Shown piece after piece: positions 11,501 through 22,431 of a stretch of 64,000 nucleotides of DNA (its first letter is position 1; every line of letters begins with the position of its first letter). Source of the stretch: Cryptomeria japonica (taxonomy: Eukaryota > Streptophyta > Pinopsida > Cupressales > Cupressaceae); assembly GCF_030272615.1 (NCBI RefSeq), contig NC_081413.1:333662302-333726301 (forward strand). Direction: 5' to 3'. The notes under the pieces were generated by a model that was given only the letters and a program-made list of their open reading frames with translations, was not told the DNA's origin and searched no databases. A program made the translations under genes and the position numbers.

Positions 11501-13100
11501 GTTTAGTTGGAAACAAATGATATACCGAAAGGGTTAGTAGAGCTTGAGGGCATGTTCAGCTATAATGACAGCCACCTACACCAACAATCTACTACCAAAT
11601 TAGAAGAATTAGAGGAAGTAAACTTGGGGACAAAATTATCCCCTAAGTTGGTATACATTGAAAAAACTTGCCTCCTCATGTCAGAACTAATCTTATTAAT
11701 TTATTGAAGAGATATAAGCATGTGTTTGCTTTATCTTATGAAAACCTAAAGGCATATAGACAAGACCTTTTTCAGCATGAAGTTCCTTTACTTCTAGATG
11801 CCAAGCCTTTCAGACAAAAGCAGAGACCTATTAATCCCCTGCTAGAAACCAAGATGCAGCGAGAATTAACTAAGCTAAGAGAAGGGGGGATTATTAAACC
11901 TATAAGACATTCTTCATGGGTCTCCAATATGGAAGCCATGCTATAGAGAGTAACTAGCTGTGATCTTTTGTCAATGATGGACGGTTTCTTAGGGTATAAT
12001 CAGGTGCTAGTGAAGGAATCTGAGCAATTCAAAACTGCTTTCACCACCCTTGGGGAACATATGTTTATGTAAGAATGCCATTTGGATTAAAAAATGTTGG
12101 AGCTACATTTCAGAGAGCTATGGATGTAGCCTTCAAAGAATTCATCAACATCATCATGGTAGTATACCAACATGATTTAACATGTTTCTCTAAAAGGGCT
12201 GATGACCACTGTGGACATTTGGAAAAAGTGTTCAATAAGGCTTTGGAATTTGGTGTGTCATTAAACCCTAAGAAGTGTCATTTTGTTGTTACTGAAGGGA
12301 AGTTGTTGGGGCATATTGTCTCCAAGGAAGGGGTAAGGATAGACCCTAAAATAATTGAAGCAATAAACAATGTGCCTGAACCAAAAAGTGTTAAAGGCAT
12401 TCAGTCTTTTTTAGGCAAAGTTAATTTTGTTAGAAGATTCATTGCAAACTTTGTAGAGGTGGTAAAGCCCATTGTTAGACTACTCAAGAAGGATACAAAA
12501 TTTTGATGGGATCAAGAAGCTTCAAAGGCTTTTGCTGAGATTAAGAGAGCTATTCAAGAAGCACCTATACTAAAATCCCCAGATTATAGTAAGCCCTTCT
12601 CTTTGTTCTCTTTTGCTTCATATCATACAGTAGCAATAGTATTGTTGCAAAAGGACAATGAGGGACATGAACATCCCATAGCTTTCTATAGAAAGTCTTT
12701 ACAAGTAGTAGAATTAAAGTATGAGATCATGGAAAGACAAGCATATGCTTTGGTTAAAGTTGTCAAGGCTTTCAGGCCATATCTTGTAAATGCACAAGTA
12801 GTTGCTTATGTTCCACATGTTCCAGTCAAGGACATTTTGTCCCAATCTGAGGTTACAGGCAAAAGGTGCAGATGGATTAACAAAATTCAAGAATTTGATT
12901 TGGAAATAAAGATCACCAAATTGGTGAGAGGCTTAGGCCTGACAAAGCTTATGGCTAAATCCAATCTTATTGATGTTGAAATAAACAATGTTGAAGTTGA
13001 AAACATTGTAGTCACCAGCATTGAAAAGCAACCCTGGTATTCAAAAGTAGTACATTTCTTGAGAGATGCTACATTTTTAGAAGGGATGACCCAAAATTAG
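11501..13100 (+). pseudogene. pol: Tat-1 pol, middle part: reverse transcriptase and RNase H
   Basis: RT starts near 11650 (LPPHVRTNLINLLKRYKHVF) and contains QRPINPLLETKMQRELTKL. Near 11926 WVSN runs directly into MEAML, so about 30 residues holding the conserved FRDLN segment are deleted. A one-base loss near 12050 shifts frame at the PWGTY motif. The polymerase motif YxDD reads YQHD at 12165-12176, losing one catalytic aspartate. The connection domain (FLGKVNFVRRFIANF) and the native RNase H follow, with HPIAFYRKSLQVVELKYEIM near 12670 and a TGA near 12505. The enzyme would be inactive on three counts. Confidence 0.85.
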
Positions 13101-14291
13101 AAAAGGACACTAAAGCTTAAGTCTCAAAAATATGTTCTCATTCAGGGTGACCTATTTTGGAGAAATAGAGATGGGGCATTACTAATGTGTTTAGATGAAT
13201 TCCAGGCCAAGAAAGTGTTGATTCAAATGCATGATGGAGTTTGTAGAGGTCATTACTCTACTAAGACAATTGCTGGAAAGATAGTCCGAATTGGATACTA
13301 TTGGCCTACCTTATTCAAAGATGCTCATGAACATGTTAGAAAATGTGACCCATGCCAAAGGTTTTCATCCAAGCTAAAATATGAAGGACCTTTACCTTTA
13401 AATCCGGTCACAGTGGAAGCCCCTTTTGTCCAGTGGGGCATTGATTTTATTGGAGAAATTGTTGAACGGTCAGGAAGAGGCCACAGGTGGATCATAGTAG
13501 CAACTAATTATTTTACTAAATGGATTGAAGCCATACCTACTAGGAGAGCTACAAGTAAAGTTGTCATCGATTTCCTTGTGGATAATGTTATAACTAGATT
13601 TGGAGTCCCTGCAAAGTTAGTAATGGATAATGCTATGAGTTTTAGGTCTGAAGAGTTTGTTACATTTTGCACTAGTCATGGGATAATTATGTCCTACTCT
13701 TGACCCTATCATCCTCAAGGGAATGGACAAGCTGAATCCAGTAATAAAAGCCTCTTGAACATTATTAAGAAAATCTTAGAAGAGAACAAGAGGTCATGGG
13801 ATCAAAAGTTGAAATTAGCTTTGTGGGCTGATAGAATTACTGTCAAGAAGGCCATTGGAATGTCACCTTTTGAACTGGTTTATGGTACACAAGCTAGAGT
13901 GCCAGTAAACAATCTTCTTCCAGTATATAAATTCTTGCAAGCTAAAGACATGGAGTTGTCTGAGCCTATGGAGGACCAAATGATTCAGATGTTGGAAGTG
14001 GAAGAAATTAGAACTTTAGCCCATAAGAGAAATTTGAAGATCCAATTGCAGTCTAAGTATCTGTTTGATAAAAGGACATCATTGAGAAAGTTTCAAATTG
14101 GTGATGTTGTTCTTCAGTGGAATGCAAAAGGACAGGACAAGGGAAAGCATAAGAAGTTTGAGTCATTGTGGATTGGCCCCTCTGTGGTCTGCGTTGTGAA
14201 TGGAAAAGACTCATACTTTCTAAACAATATGAATGATGAAGTAAAAGAATTTCCAATGCATGGACAATTTCTGAAGCATTACTTTTCTTAA
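13101..14291 (+). pseudogene. pol: Tat-1 pol, last part: integrase
   Basis: The zinc-binding HHCC region is at about 13225-13365 (MHDGVCRGHYS and KCDPCQ). The catalytic core has its three acidic residues: D in GIDFIGE (near 13441), D in VMDNAMSF (near 13624) and E in GQAESSNKS (near 13730). One TGA lies at about 13702 in the SYSRPYHPQ position. The C-terminal part (13755-14291) contains MSPFELVYGTQARVPV and ends KEFPMHGQFLKHYFS. I see no clear chromodomain. Integrase would insert element cDNA into nuclear DNA. Apart from the stop this is the best-preserved domain of Tat-1. Confidence 0.85.
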
Positions 14292-16452
14292 AGTCCATGC
14301 ACAGTAGGTCCTTGTTTGTATATTTTTAGGTGTGCTTTAGTTGTCGGTTTTGGGCTTGTGTTCTGGTCTATTTTTCCCAGAGTTTTCTGAGTTTCTTGTG
14401 TTGATCTTGCGATCAACCATCCCCAGTCAGAGTTGTTGTTATCACTATTTAAAAAATGGGTATTCTTTTCCCATAATTGGCTAAGTTTATGAAGTTTTTG
14501 AGTCAGGTATCGCCCATTTTCTTTAAAAATTGTTTTGAGTCCTAAGGGGTTCAGGGTTTAGGTTTTAAAGTTGTTTCAATATCTAAGAAAAACCCCTTCT
14601 GGTTTCTAATTTGGTGTTACTTTATTCACTTAAGTGATGGGTCCATTTATCATAAAAAGTGTTCCCCCCTTGTCATTTACCTAGGTGGTCCCTTTAAATG
14701 TTATAATTTTTGTTCATTTTTAATCTGCCTTTTCTAATGTCCTTCGGGCCTTTTAAGCATCGTGCAACTTTCTATTGATCTGATGGCCTATGTTGATTCG
14801 CAACCAAAAAGTTCTTGAAAGTTAGCTTTCGTGAAGTAGCAAAAGGCGAAAGTGTGCCCGACATATAGGTTTGGACCGAAGCTAAACACCGATCAATTTT
14901 CATCTGATTGGACGGACAACGTGGTTTTGTGAGATCAACCTGAACATGTTTTAACCTTCACGAAATGGTGAAAGGGTTTCGCGGGTCCCAGAGACAAGTG
15001 GTCTTCCTTGGTTAAAGAGTGATCGGGTTGGAAAAGGATCAATGGCTCACATTGATTCACGGCCAAGAGATGAACGTGTTTTAAACTTCGTGAAATAGAA
15101 AAAAGGTAAAGGGTCCCACTAAAGGTGGCAGTGAATGTGGTAGGTCCAACTGGCAATGATAGAGCAGTGATGAGGCGCTCAGTTGGCGGTCTGCAGTGGG
15201 CCCAAGCATGGTCGCTATAGAAAGGAGTAAAAAATGAGCAAGTTTTTGAGATCTAACGGCTCACGTGAATTCGCAAAGATAAGATGCTAGTTGGTTAACA
15301 TTCACAAAGTGGCAAAAAGGCCGGTGGGACCGAAGACAGGCAAGGGCTGAAGTTAAAAGTTGATCAGGTCTGTTTTGATCTAACGGTTCTCGTGGTTTCA
15401 TGGTTGCAAGCCAAATGAAGAATAATGTTTGCGAAGTTGCGAAAGACAGGTGGAGATCACACGGAGGCATGACGTGGCATAATAGCTGCCTCTTTTTGTA
15501 GAGCTTGATAGTGATGTGTCGAGTGACATGTGGTTTTAAAAAAGTGGTTGAGGGCCCACCAAGGTGTAACTGGCAGTTATCTAGGAATAATAAAGATAAC
15601 ACATGGCGGATTAAAGGTGGAACCCAGAGAAGTTTCCAGGGCTAATGGTCGACTGCCATGTGGCATTTATTAATCAGAGAACAAGTGGGGTAAGTAATTC
15701 CTGGATAAAGGGCCCACTTAAAAGGCATTCATCTCAAGATTGATCCAACACTTCTCGTTGTTTCATGGCCTGAAGATGCCCACAGCTTAACTTCAGCAAA
15801 ATGGCGAAAACTGTTAGCCATCAAGACGAGGCGCGGTTAGTAAGTAAGATTGACCATCCTAGTTGGAGTTAAAGACTAGGTGATTTGAGTTCAATCTAAC
15901 ACTTGCCACAGCTTCGCAAAGGAAAAATGCACGACTATTAAAATCTGCGAAATGGCGAAAAGGAGGTAGGGCCTAGCACTAAAGCAAAGAGATCAAACGG
16001 AGATAAAGGCGATGTAAGTTCTTGTGATCCAATGACCAGCGTTGTCTCGTGAAAGAAAAGAGCATAGGTTTTATGTTCTGTGAAATAGCGAAAGAGTGAA
16101 ACAGAGGAAAGACTTAGAGAAATTATGGCCCATTGGAGCCAGTTTTGAATTTGATTTGGCGAATTCAATTCTAAAAAGAAAGCCGAAGCATGTGGAGTTA
16201 ATTTCTAAAAACTTAAATGCCAACTTGTCCTTTTGAGTCCGCATCAACTTGATTGCTAAATATTATTTCATCGAAGTTTGTTGCAGAGCAAATTGTTGCA
16301 GAGCAAATTGTTGCAGGGCGATTTTCTTCAGGCGAATAATCAGGTTTTTTGTGCTTTTCTTGATAACTCTTGGTTTGTTCTCAAATACTGGTGTGTGAAT
16401 TACTTCATTGGAGGTCTGTGCTAGATTCTAGTGGTATAACTATTTGACCAGA
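14292..16452 (+). repeat. Spacer between Tat-1 pol and accessory ORF, with diverged tandem repeat and GGCGAAA words
   Basis: Non-coding. From about 14760 to 16160 a degenerate unit of about 120-150 bp recurs. Each unit holds a phrase like GATCTAACGGCTCACGTG, then CTTCGTGAAATGGCGAAA, then GGGTCCCA. Copies of the second phrase lie near 14826, 14955, 15085, 15300, 15425, 15793, 15942 and 16070. The 3' regions of Tat-type elements are known to carry tandem repeats of this sort. The array ends about 300 bp before the ATG of the accessory ORF. Confidence 0.65.
16277..16321 (+). repeat. Three 15-bp tandem units before the accessory ORF
   Basis: Unit ATTGTTGCAGAGCAA, three copies with terminal changes, about 130 bp upstream of the ATG at 16453. 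Confidence 0.85.
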
Positions 16453-19400
16453 ATGGCACCGAAAAGAGAATTAACAAGGAAGGTGAATTACCAGGACGGA
16501 AATATCTGTGATGATTTTTTAGAGCAATTAACCATGTCCACCAACACTGGGGCTAAGGCCAAAGAGCTAGTACCCAAGAACCCTCGTCTAAAAATTGGAG
16601 ATGGCCTTTATGATAAGGGTAATTGGTTGAGGGACACTGAAATAGGATTGTCAGGCTTAGGACTATTCAAAGTCGGTTTTGGGTAGAGGAATTTCCCAAC
16701 TCCTTTGAATGGCATATGGGAACAGGATGTAGGAAAGCTTGTGGTCCCAGGTGTTTTTATGGATGTAGATCTATTAGCCCTGATTGCACAGATTATGACC
16801 CTGTTGCAAGATGGATCAGGAACATAAAGGGATCAGTCTTGATTGAGATAAATGAAGATGAATTCAGGAAAGTGTTTAAACTCAGTGAGTCCTCCAATTT
16901 ATTAGAGCCTATTGACTTTGAGTCGTTAGCCCAGGTTTACAACACACAAAGGGATCATCTTAGAAATGTTCCATTGAAAGAATTCTTTGTAAAGATAGGG
17001 GGGTTAATAGTTGTAGGCCCCAACACAATAGAACCATTCTCTCTCAACTTATTTACTCTGAGAGCTAAGGGTATGTATTGGGCATTATGCCACATCTTTG
17101 GAGAAGATGGTGAAAAGAATATGCCAACCCATTATATGTTAATGATTGCACAAATTCTAAACCCCTCTCTAGCAATAACATTTGATTATGCCTTAGACCT
17201 TGCTGATACAATTCTTAAAGGGCTAGTAGGAATCAAGAATGGTAAGGTGGATAGGCCATTTGGATGGTATTCCATGTTAATGCACATGTTCTTATTCAAA
17301 GGTGTTGATTACTTTGCAAAGGAAATAGACCTGATCAAGATAAAGGATAAAGAGGAGATGTCAGTGCAATTGTGGAGTACTGTTCTATCTTCGGATAGAG
17401 AGGATGCAAGTTATCTAAAGTTTGATAGATGCTTTGCATCTAAAATTAGGATTCTTCTATGCAGAGAAAACCCTAGAATTCCCAAGGCTCTTTTGGAGTT
17501 TCTCAGAGCTAAGGAGTTTGCAAAGGATATCAAGATTGTTCACAATTGGGGAGACATATATTTGTACCCTGTGTCTATTATTTTTAGAGTGTTTGGATTT
17601 GGAGGCACCCCCTATTTACTACCCTATTAAGTCCCATTAAAGATAGGGATTGCAAAAGTATTAAGACAAATTGGAGGAGTGCAGGAGGCTGAGTTAACTA
17701 ATAGGGGTAAAGGGACAATTTTCCCAACTATTACCATGGCCCACCATTTTGTAATCACTAAGGGTGGATGGAAATATTTTGAAGAATTCTTTAAGCCATA
17801 TAGGCTGTCAACTGTAGTGTCAAGATATGCAAACCCCGAAGACTTTTTCAATGGCATGTTTAGAAAAAGAGCAGTGTGTAGAGGTAGGCCACATCAATTT
17901 CAGTTCTCAGAAGATGTGATTAGAAATGAATTCAGCTTAGATGAGCAGGAACTGAGGAAGGAGAAGTGGATTGCATATATGAAAGCCCTTGATTTTATCC
18001 ATCAATTTGACACTAGCTATGACCCTCTTTCTAGCTTCAATCCATTTGAGGAGAAAATAAAATTCCTGATTCTTTATTTTGAAGACCTCATTCAGACCTT
18101 AAAAGAAAAGAGAGAGGCCATAATGCAAAATGAGCCTAATAAGGTTAAGATGGTCTTGGCTAAGCCTTTCTTTGCTAGAGTTATCCCACCTGGTGACTAT
18201 GTAATGTGCAAGAAGTCAAAGTACACTATGATGATGCCAGTAACAGGTGAGCCTTTCACTTCAAAAGGGAAAAGGAAGATTGAAGATGTCATTGACATTC
18301 AGGATTCCCCTAAGAGACAAAGAGTGGGAAAGGAAATTGAAATTGATGAGCCTCAATATTCTCCATGTCAGTCTCTTATCCACATTAGAGATGAACAAGT
18401 TGTGGCTGAACAATTATTGTAGTTAGGGAGTCTCGGTGAGATTGCCTATACCTATGAGGGGACCCAAGAGGGGATTCCCAAAGAGCCACCTAGTGCTAAA
18501 ATGGATTTGATTGATGGTGAGTTGAAGGGCCAAGAATTGGACCTTACTGTTAAGCAAGCTAGTGAAGAATTCATCGCTGACAGTAATTTTGTCACATCAG
18601 GAGCTTTTATGTAGTTTTTATGGAAGCAAAATATTTATCAATTCAAGATCAGATGTGAGCAAAAGGTAAGTGAACAGCCTCTCAAGGATGCAGCCCAAGT
18701 GGAGGAAGAGGTTAAGCAAGAAATGATGGAGGATTTCAAAGGAATCACTCCTGAGAAAGGAAGAGAGATGTTGGATAAAGCTGGTGTGTTGATTCTCCCT
18801 AAATGGGATATAGCTGATGCATTGATTCTTGATGTAGTAAGGAAGGAGACAAAGCCAATGGAAGGAGTGACCTTTAGCAAGGATAATGCTGCCCTAGTCA
18901 TGTGGTCTCTAAAAAGAGATGAAAATAGAAAGAAAAAGGATACCCCAGGGTCAAGTTACCTTGGAGGCATGATTGTTAAGAAAGTCCAAGACACAGGGGT
19001 AGTAGAAGCTGCAAGCACAATCCTAGAGACTGCAAAGTTCAGTGTTGCAGTGGCAGAGAAAGAAGTAAAGGAAAAGGTAGATGTCCAAGCTAAGTTGGAG
19101 ATAGTTTTAAAATCTTACAACAATGCCAAGGAGGAGGTAATGGGTAAAGATAGCATTATTGCCAAGCTGAAAAGCCAGTTGGTAGGACAATACTGTCAAG
19201 GTGAGTCCTCAACATTGATGATCACTTCTTCTCCTACACAGCCTCCACCTACTAGCCCCATCATTGAATTCCCACCATCTCTAGCACCTTCTAGTTCCCA
19301 ATTGGTTGAGATCACTCCGCATGAGTTGGAGAAGCTAAAACAGGCTCAAGCCCTGTGTGCAAAGAAATAAGAAGAGAGAGTGAGGGCTACAATTTTGAGT

Positions 19401-20035
19401 TATGTTGACACCATAGGGTCCTCATTAATGTACAACAACATGAGCAAAATTTTGGACATGTGGAATGAGCTCAATGGAGATAAGGCTATTCTAATGCCTA
19501 TTTTTGACAAGTGGAAACCCAAGGAGCAGGATCTAGAACTTATTTGCATATCTTATGATGAGGCAGGGGCTAACCCCATTATCAAATCCACCTATGACAT
19601 GGAAAAGGATCTAGCAAAGTTAGCAGAAAGAGTAGATAATGTAGATAGAAAGATCAACTTGTACAAGAAAGAGTACACTGATCAAGTATTTGAATTACTC
19701 CCAAGGGGTTTTGCCAGTCCAACTCAATTGAAGGACAAAAAAATATGGCTTAATGAATTAGAAGCCAACCTATCATTGAGAATAAAAGGAATCATTGGTT
19801 CAGATGATACTTCCCTATTTGTCAAAACAATTGAGGAGATAGAGAAAATCAAATCACACTATGGTTTTCTAAATTCAGAGGTCAACAAAATGAGGAATTC
19901 TTCGAAAAGATTAGCCAAGACGAAGGGAAAAGTGATTAACTTCTTGTGGCCTGCTGACGATGTATACCAGAAGTGGACAAGAAAGTACATGGTGCTAGAT
20001 GTAGAGAAGTTAGAAGAGGTTGCAACAGAACAACA
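16453..20035 (+). pseudogene. Accessory ORF of HNWGD family, copy 2, continued at 47010-47046
   Basis: This is the most complete copy. The chosen start ATG at 16453 gives MAPKRELTRKVNYQDGN; an in-frame ATG sits at 16444. Landmarks match copy 1, including HNWGDIYLY near 17546 and VFGFGGTPYLLPY near 17590. Then come a K/R cluster (KGKRKIEDVIDIQDSPKRQR, about 18265-18320), a charged helical section (18700-19180), a P/S-rich linker (19225-19290) and a helical C-terminus (19380-20030). The frame is cut by TAG at 16684-16686, a frameshift near 16790, TAA near 17627, TAG at 18420-18422 and near 18612, and TAA near 19367. At 20035 it is cut by Copia-1 (target CAACA) and its last residues resume at 47010. 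The nuclear-type basic clusters and lack of membrane segments argue against an envelope protein. The function is unknown; DNA binding is my speculation. Confidence 0.75.
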
Positions 20036-20716
20036 TGATAGTTCTGATACTTAAAGTTAAGTACAGATGCCAGTCTAATAAGATGAGAGGGGGGGTGAAT
20101 CATACAAACTTAATCTTCCATAAAACAACAGATTCAACCTCGGTAACATATACTTCAGTAATATACCAAAACTGTTAAACATGCAAACTCAAAAGCATAT
20201 AAATATCATAACACTCATAACACTAGATTTAACGTGGAAACCCAAATAGGGAAAAACCACTGTGGGATTTCAGACCCACTAAGAAATATACTCTTCTAGA
20301 GTATGCTCGGTTAAAAGAAAATCCTGTTAAAGATTACAAACACATTGCTAGATGTGATCCGGTTAAGGGATTTCCCTCAGATCTGTTAGGATCTTCACCT
20401 TGTTAGAAGTGACCTTGTTAAAGGATTTCAAACACTCAATCAGAATGTCACCTTGCTAGAGGGTTTTACAAATAAGACTGTTAAGTCCACTCGGTTAAGA
20501 GATTTTCTGTCACTTTACAAAATAACAGTAATTAAAATCTATCTGTAACTTCACATCTAAACATGCTAAAGCAGATTCTTATTTGCTCAATATAATAGGA
20601 CTTATCTTGTCCATCTGCTGGGCTTTATACTCTGTTATTCAAAACAGGTCTTCAAGCTTCTATGCTCGATAATCACTATGTAGCATCCCTATGCATACAC
20701 TTGCCCACATACATTG
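20036..20716 (-). repeat. Copia-1 LTR fragment, first copy
   Basis: Starts TGATAGTTCTGATAC right after CAACA (20031-20035) and matches 38019-38699 and the first part of 45495-47009. It stops at CATTG (20712-20716), where a Tat-2 LTR begins. It carries several CTCGGTAA-like words. Confidence 0.9.
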
Positions 20717-20742
20717 TGTAGTCACACAAATATGTCCGGCCT

Positions 20743-20929
20743 AATTAAATAAATATTCGCTATTTATTTGATTAAAAATCCACTAGCCACCAGTTAATTA
20801 AATTAATATTTAATTAATTCATCCCCAAAACATTCTTCTATTAATTAAATAAATTATTCAATTTATTCTAATTAATTCATTAAACCAAATACAATTCAAT
20901 TAAATAAATAAAATCTATTTATTTAATTG
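20743..20929. other. AT-rich hairpins in Tat-2 LTR U3
   Basis: Two strong inverted repeats. AAATAAATA and TATTTATTT flank TTCGC near 20747-20769. CAATTAAATAAATA (20897-20910) and its exact complement (20916-20929) flank a 5-bp loop. The other LTR copy keeps them with one mismatch in the second stem. Confidence 0.8.
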
Positions 20930-21632
20930 AATCCCCCTTTTCCTCTTTTAAATAGATTAAATTAAACATTTATTTAAATCATTTACCCCCCCCACTTGCA
21001 TTTTCCTACAAATGCAACTTGCACACATTTATTGACATAAATGAATTTTTATTTTAAATCCTATTTTCCCTCACCCACCAAATCCACTTGCAAAAATCTA
21101 ATCCCCTTCTAGATTCTTCTAACCCCTTCCTAATTAGCCTAATCCATCCCCTAATTATTGTCACATTCCTAAAGCAAAATGGAGTCACTTCTCAAAGACT
21201 CCAAAGTCTTTGAAAAACATTTAATGCTTTGTGCATTCAACAAATTAACCCCCAAAGTCTTCCAAGACCACTAATAGCTCTTACATGACCATTTATGGCT
21301 CTTACATAACCATTTATGGTTATTTCAAACTTGTCTCCCCAAACATTTATTGTTTTGACCATATTCATCTATTTCACATTTGCACAAGAGTTTATCCATT
21401 GGATAAAAGCTTTATTCTTTGAATAAAGAATTTATTCATTCAACCAACCTTGACCTTAGCTCCCAAGGTCATATCAGGCATTTAATGCTTATTCCCTCTC
21501 CTCTCAACCTATCTCACATTGACACTTGTCATCTTGGGATTGGGTTGAAAGCCCTCACATGGATTTGAAATCATTCAATCCTGACAATTGTTGAGATTGC
21601 TCAATCTCAACCATCCATTGCTCCATTTTTCC

Positions 21633-21640
21633 TATAAATA
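21633..21640 (+). promoter_or_regulatory. TATA box of Tat-2 LTR
   Basis: TATAAATA followed by GAGCCC about 460 bp before the LTR end. It is conserved in the second LTR near 39596, consistent with the U3/R promoter. Confidence 0.7.
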
Positions 21641-22103
21641 GAGCCCATTTCTTCATAATTCAGATCCTGAAAACTTGTATGCATTTAAGCTATAGGCATT
21701 TTAAGAGGCATTTTAGCATAATTAACTAATATCTTGTCATTTTGGATAAAATCAATCATTTTAGCATCAATAGCATAGTATTAGCTTTTCATTTCATATT
21801 TGGAGCACAATACTACAATCTCATTCCTCCATAAGCATCCATAGTGGAAAAAGCTGCTGAGAGCTACACTATTTTGGAACTTGGAGAGGAGAGGAACAAG
21901 GGAGAAAGAGCTAAGAGCATGTTAGGAGGTATTTGGAGATGCCTCATCATATTTGCTACTTTAGTTAAATATGCTTTCATGTTTCTAGTGTCTCTCTTGA
22001 TATGCCTGTTTAGATTAATTTTTTATTGACTAACACTAACGATTTTCTGGTTTCTTGTGTTGTTTGTCATTTGCTAATCTTGTCCACTTTGTAGGGCATC
22101 ATT

Positions 22104-22121
22104 TGGTGAACCCGACGTGAA
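22104..22121 (+). promoter_or_regulatory. Tat-2 primer-binding site
   Basis: TGGTGAACCCGACGTGAA begins 3 bp after the LTR end. This TGGTGA.CCCGACGTGAA form is a typical plant gypsy primer-binding site; the exact tRNA was not checked. Confidence 0.8.
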
Positions 22122-22191
22122 TCGAAACACCAAAAATATCATTTTTTTTAGCAAACTAACATGTCTGAATGTTGAAAGTGTCACACAGGTT

Positions 22192-22431
22192 GCGTTTTGG
22201 AGCTATTGAACATATTCTAGCGCTACCAACACTTATTCTTTTAGCGCTATTGTTCTTACAATAGAGCTATTGTTTCAAGTTAAGCGCTTTTGGAACTGTT
22301 TTGGCGCTTTTGGCATTGTGTTGGCACTATTGACCCTTTTTCAACGCTTTTGACTTTTCTGTCTTTCCCATTCTTTCAGCGCTTTTGTGTTAAATAGCGC
22401 CTCCGTTAAAACACAAACTAGCGCTATTGTA
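22192..22431 (+). repeat. AGCGCTWTTG motif array in Tat-2 leader
   Basis: About eleven copies of AGCGCT(A/T)TTG or close variants in 240 bp (22219, 22242, 22282, 22302, 22379, 22419 and others), irregularly spaced with unrelated sequence between. It lies between the primer-binding site and gag. The same word recurs in inverse orientation at 36915-37144. Confidence 0.85.

Larger units (their letters stand above)
20717..22101 (+). repeat. Tat-2 5' LTR
   Basis: 1,385 bp, TGTAGTCACAC...GGGCATCA, matching 38700-40065. It is preceded by CATTG (20712-20716); the same five bases follow the other copy at 40066-40070, so the two LTRs mark one insertion. It is 19 bp longer than the other copy, mainly through a 21-bp duplication (ctcttacatgaccatttatgg twice near 21280). 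Confidence 0.93.

Noticed and set aside
21844-22029. Short membrane-like protein near the end of the Tat-2 5' LTR
   Set aside because: It lies wholly within the LTR, and its counterpart at about 39808-39990 has lost the ATG region and gained a stop, so coding is not conserved.
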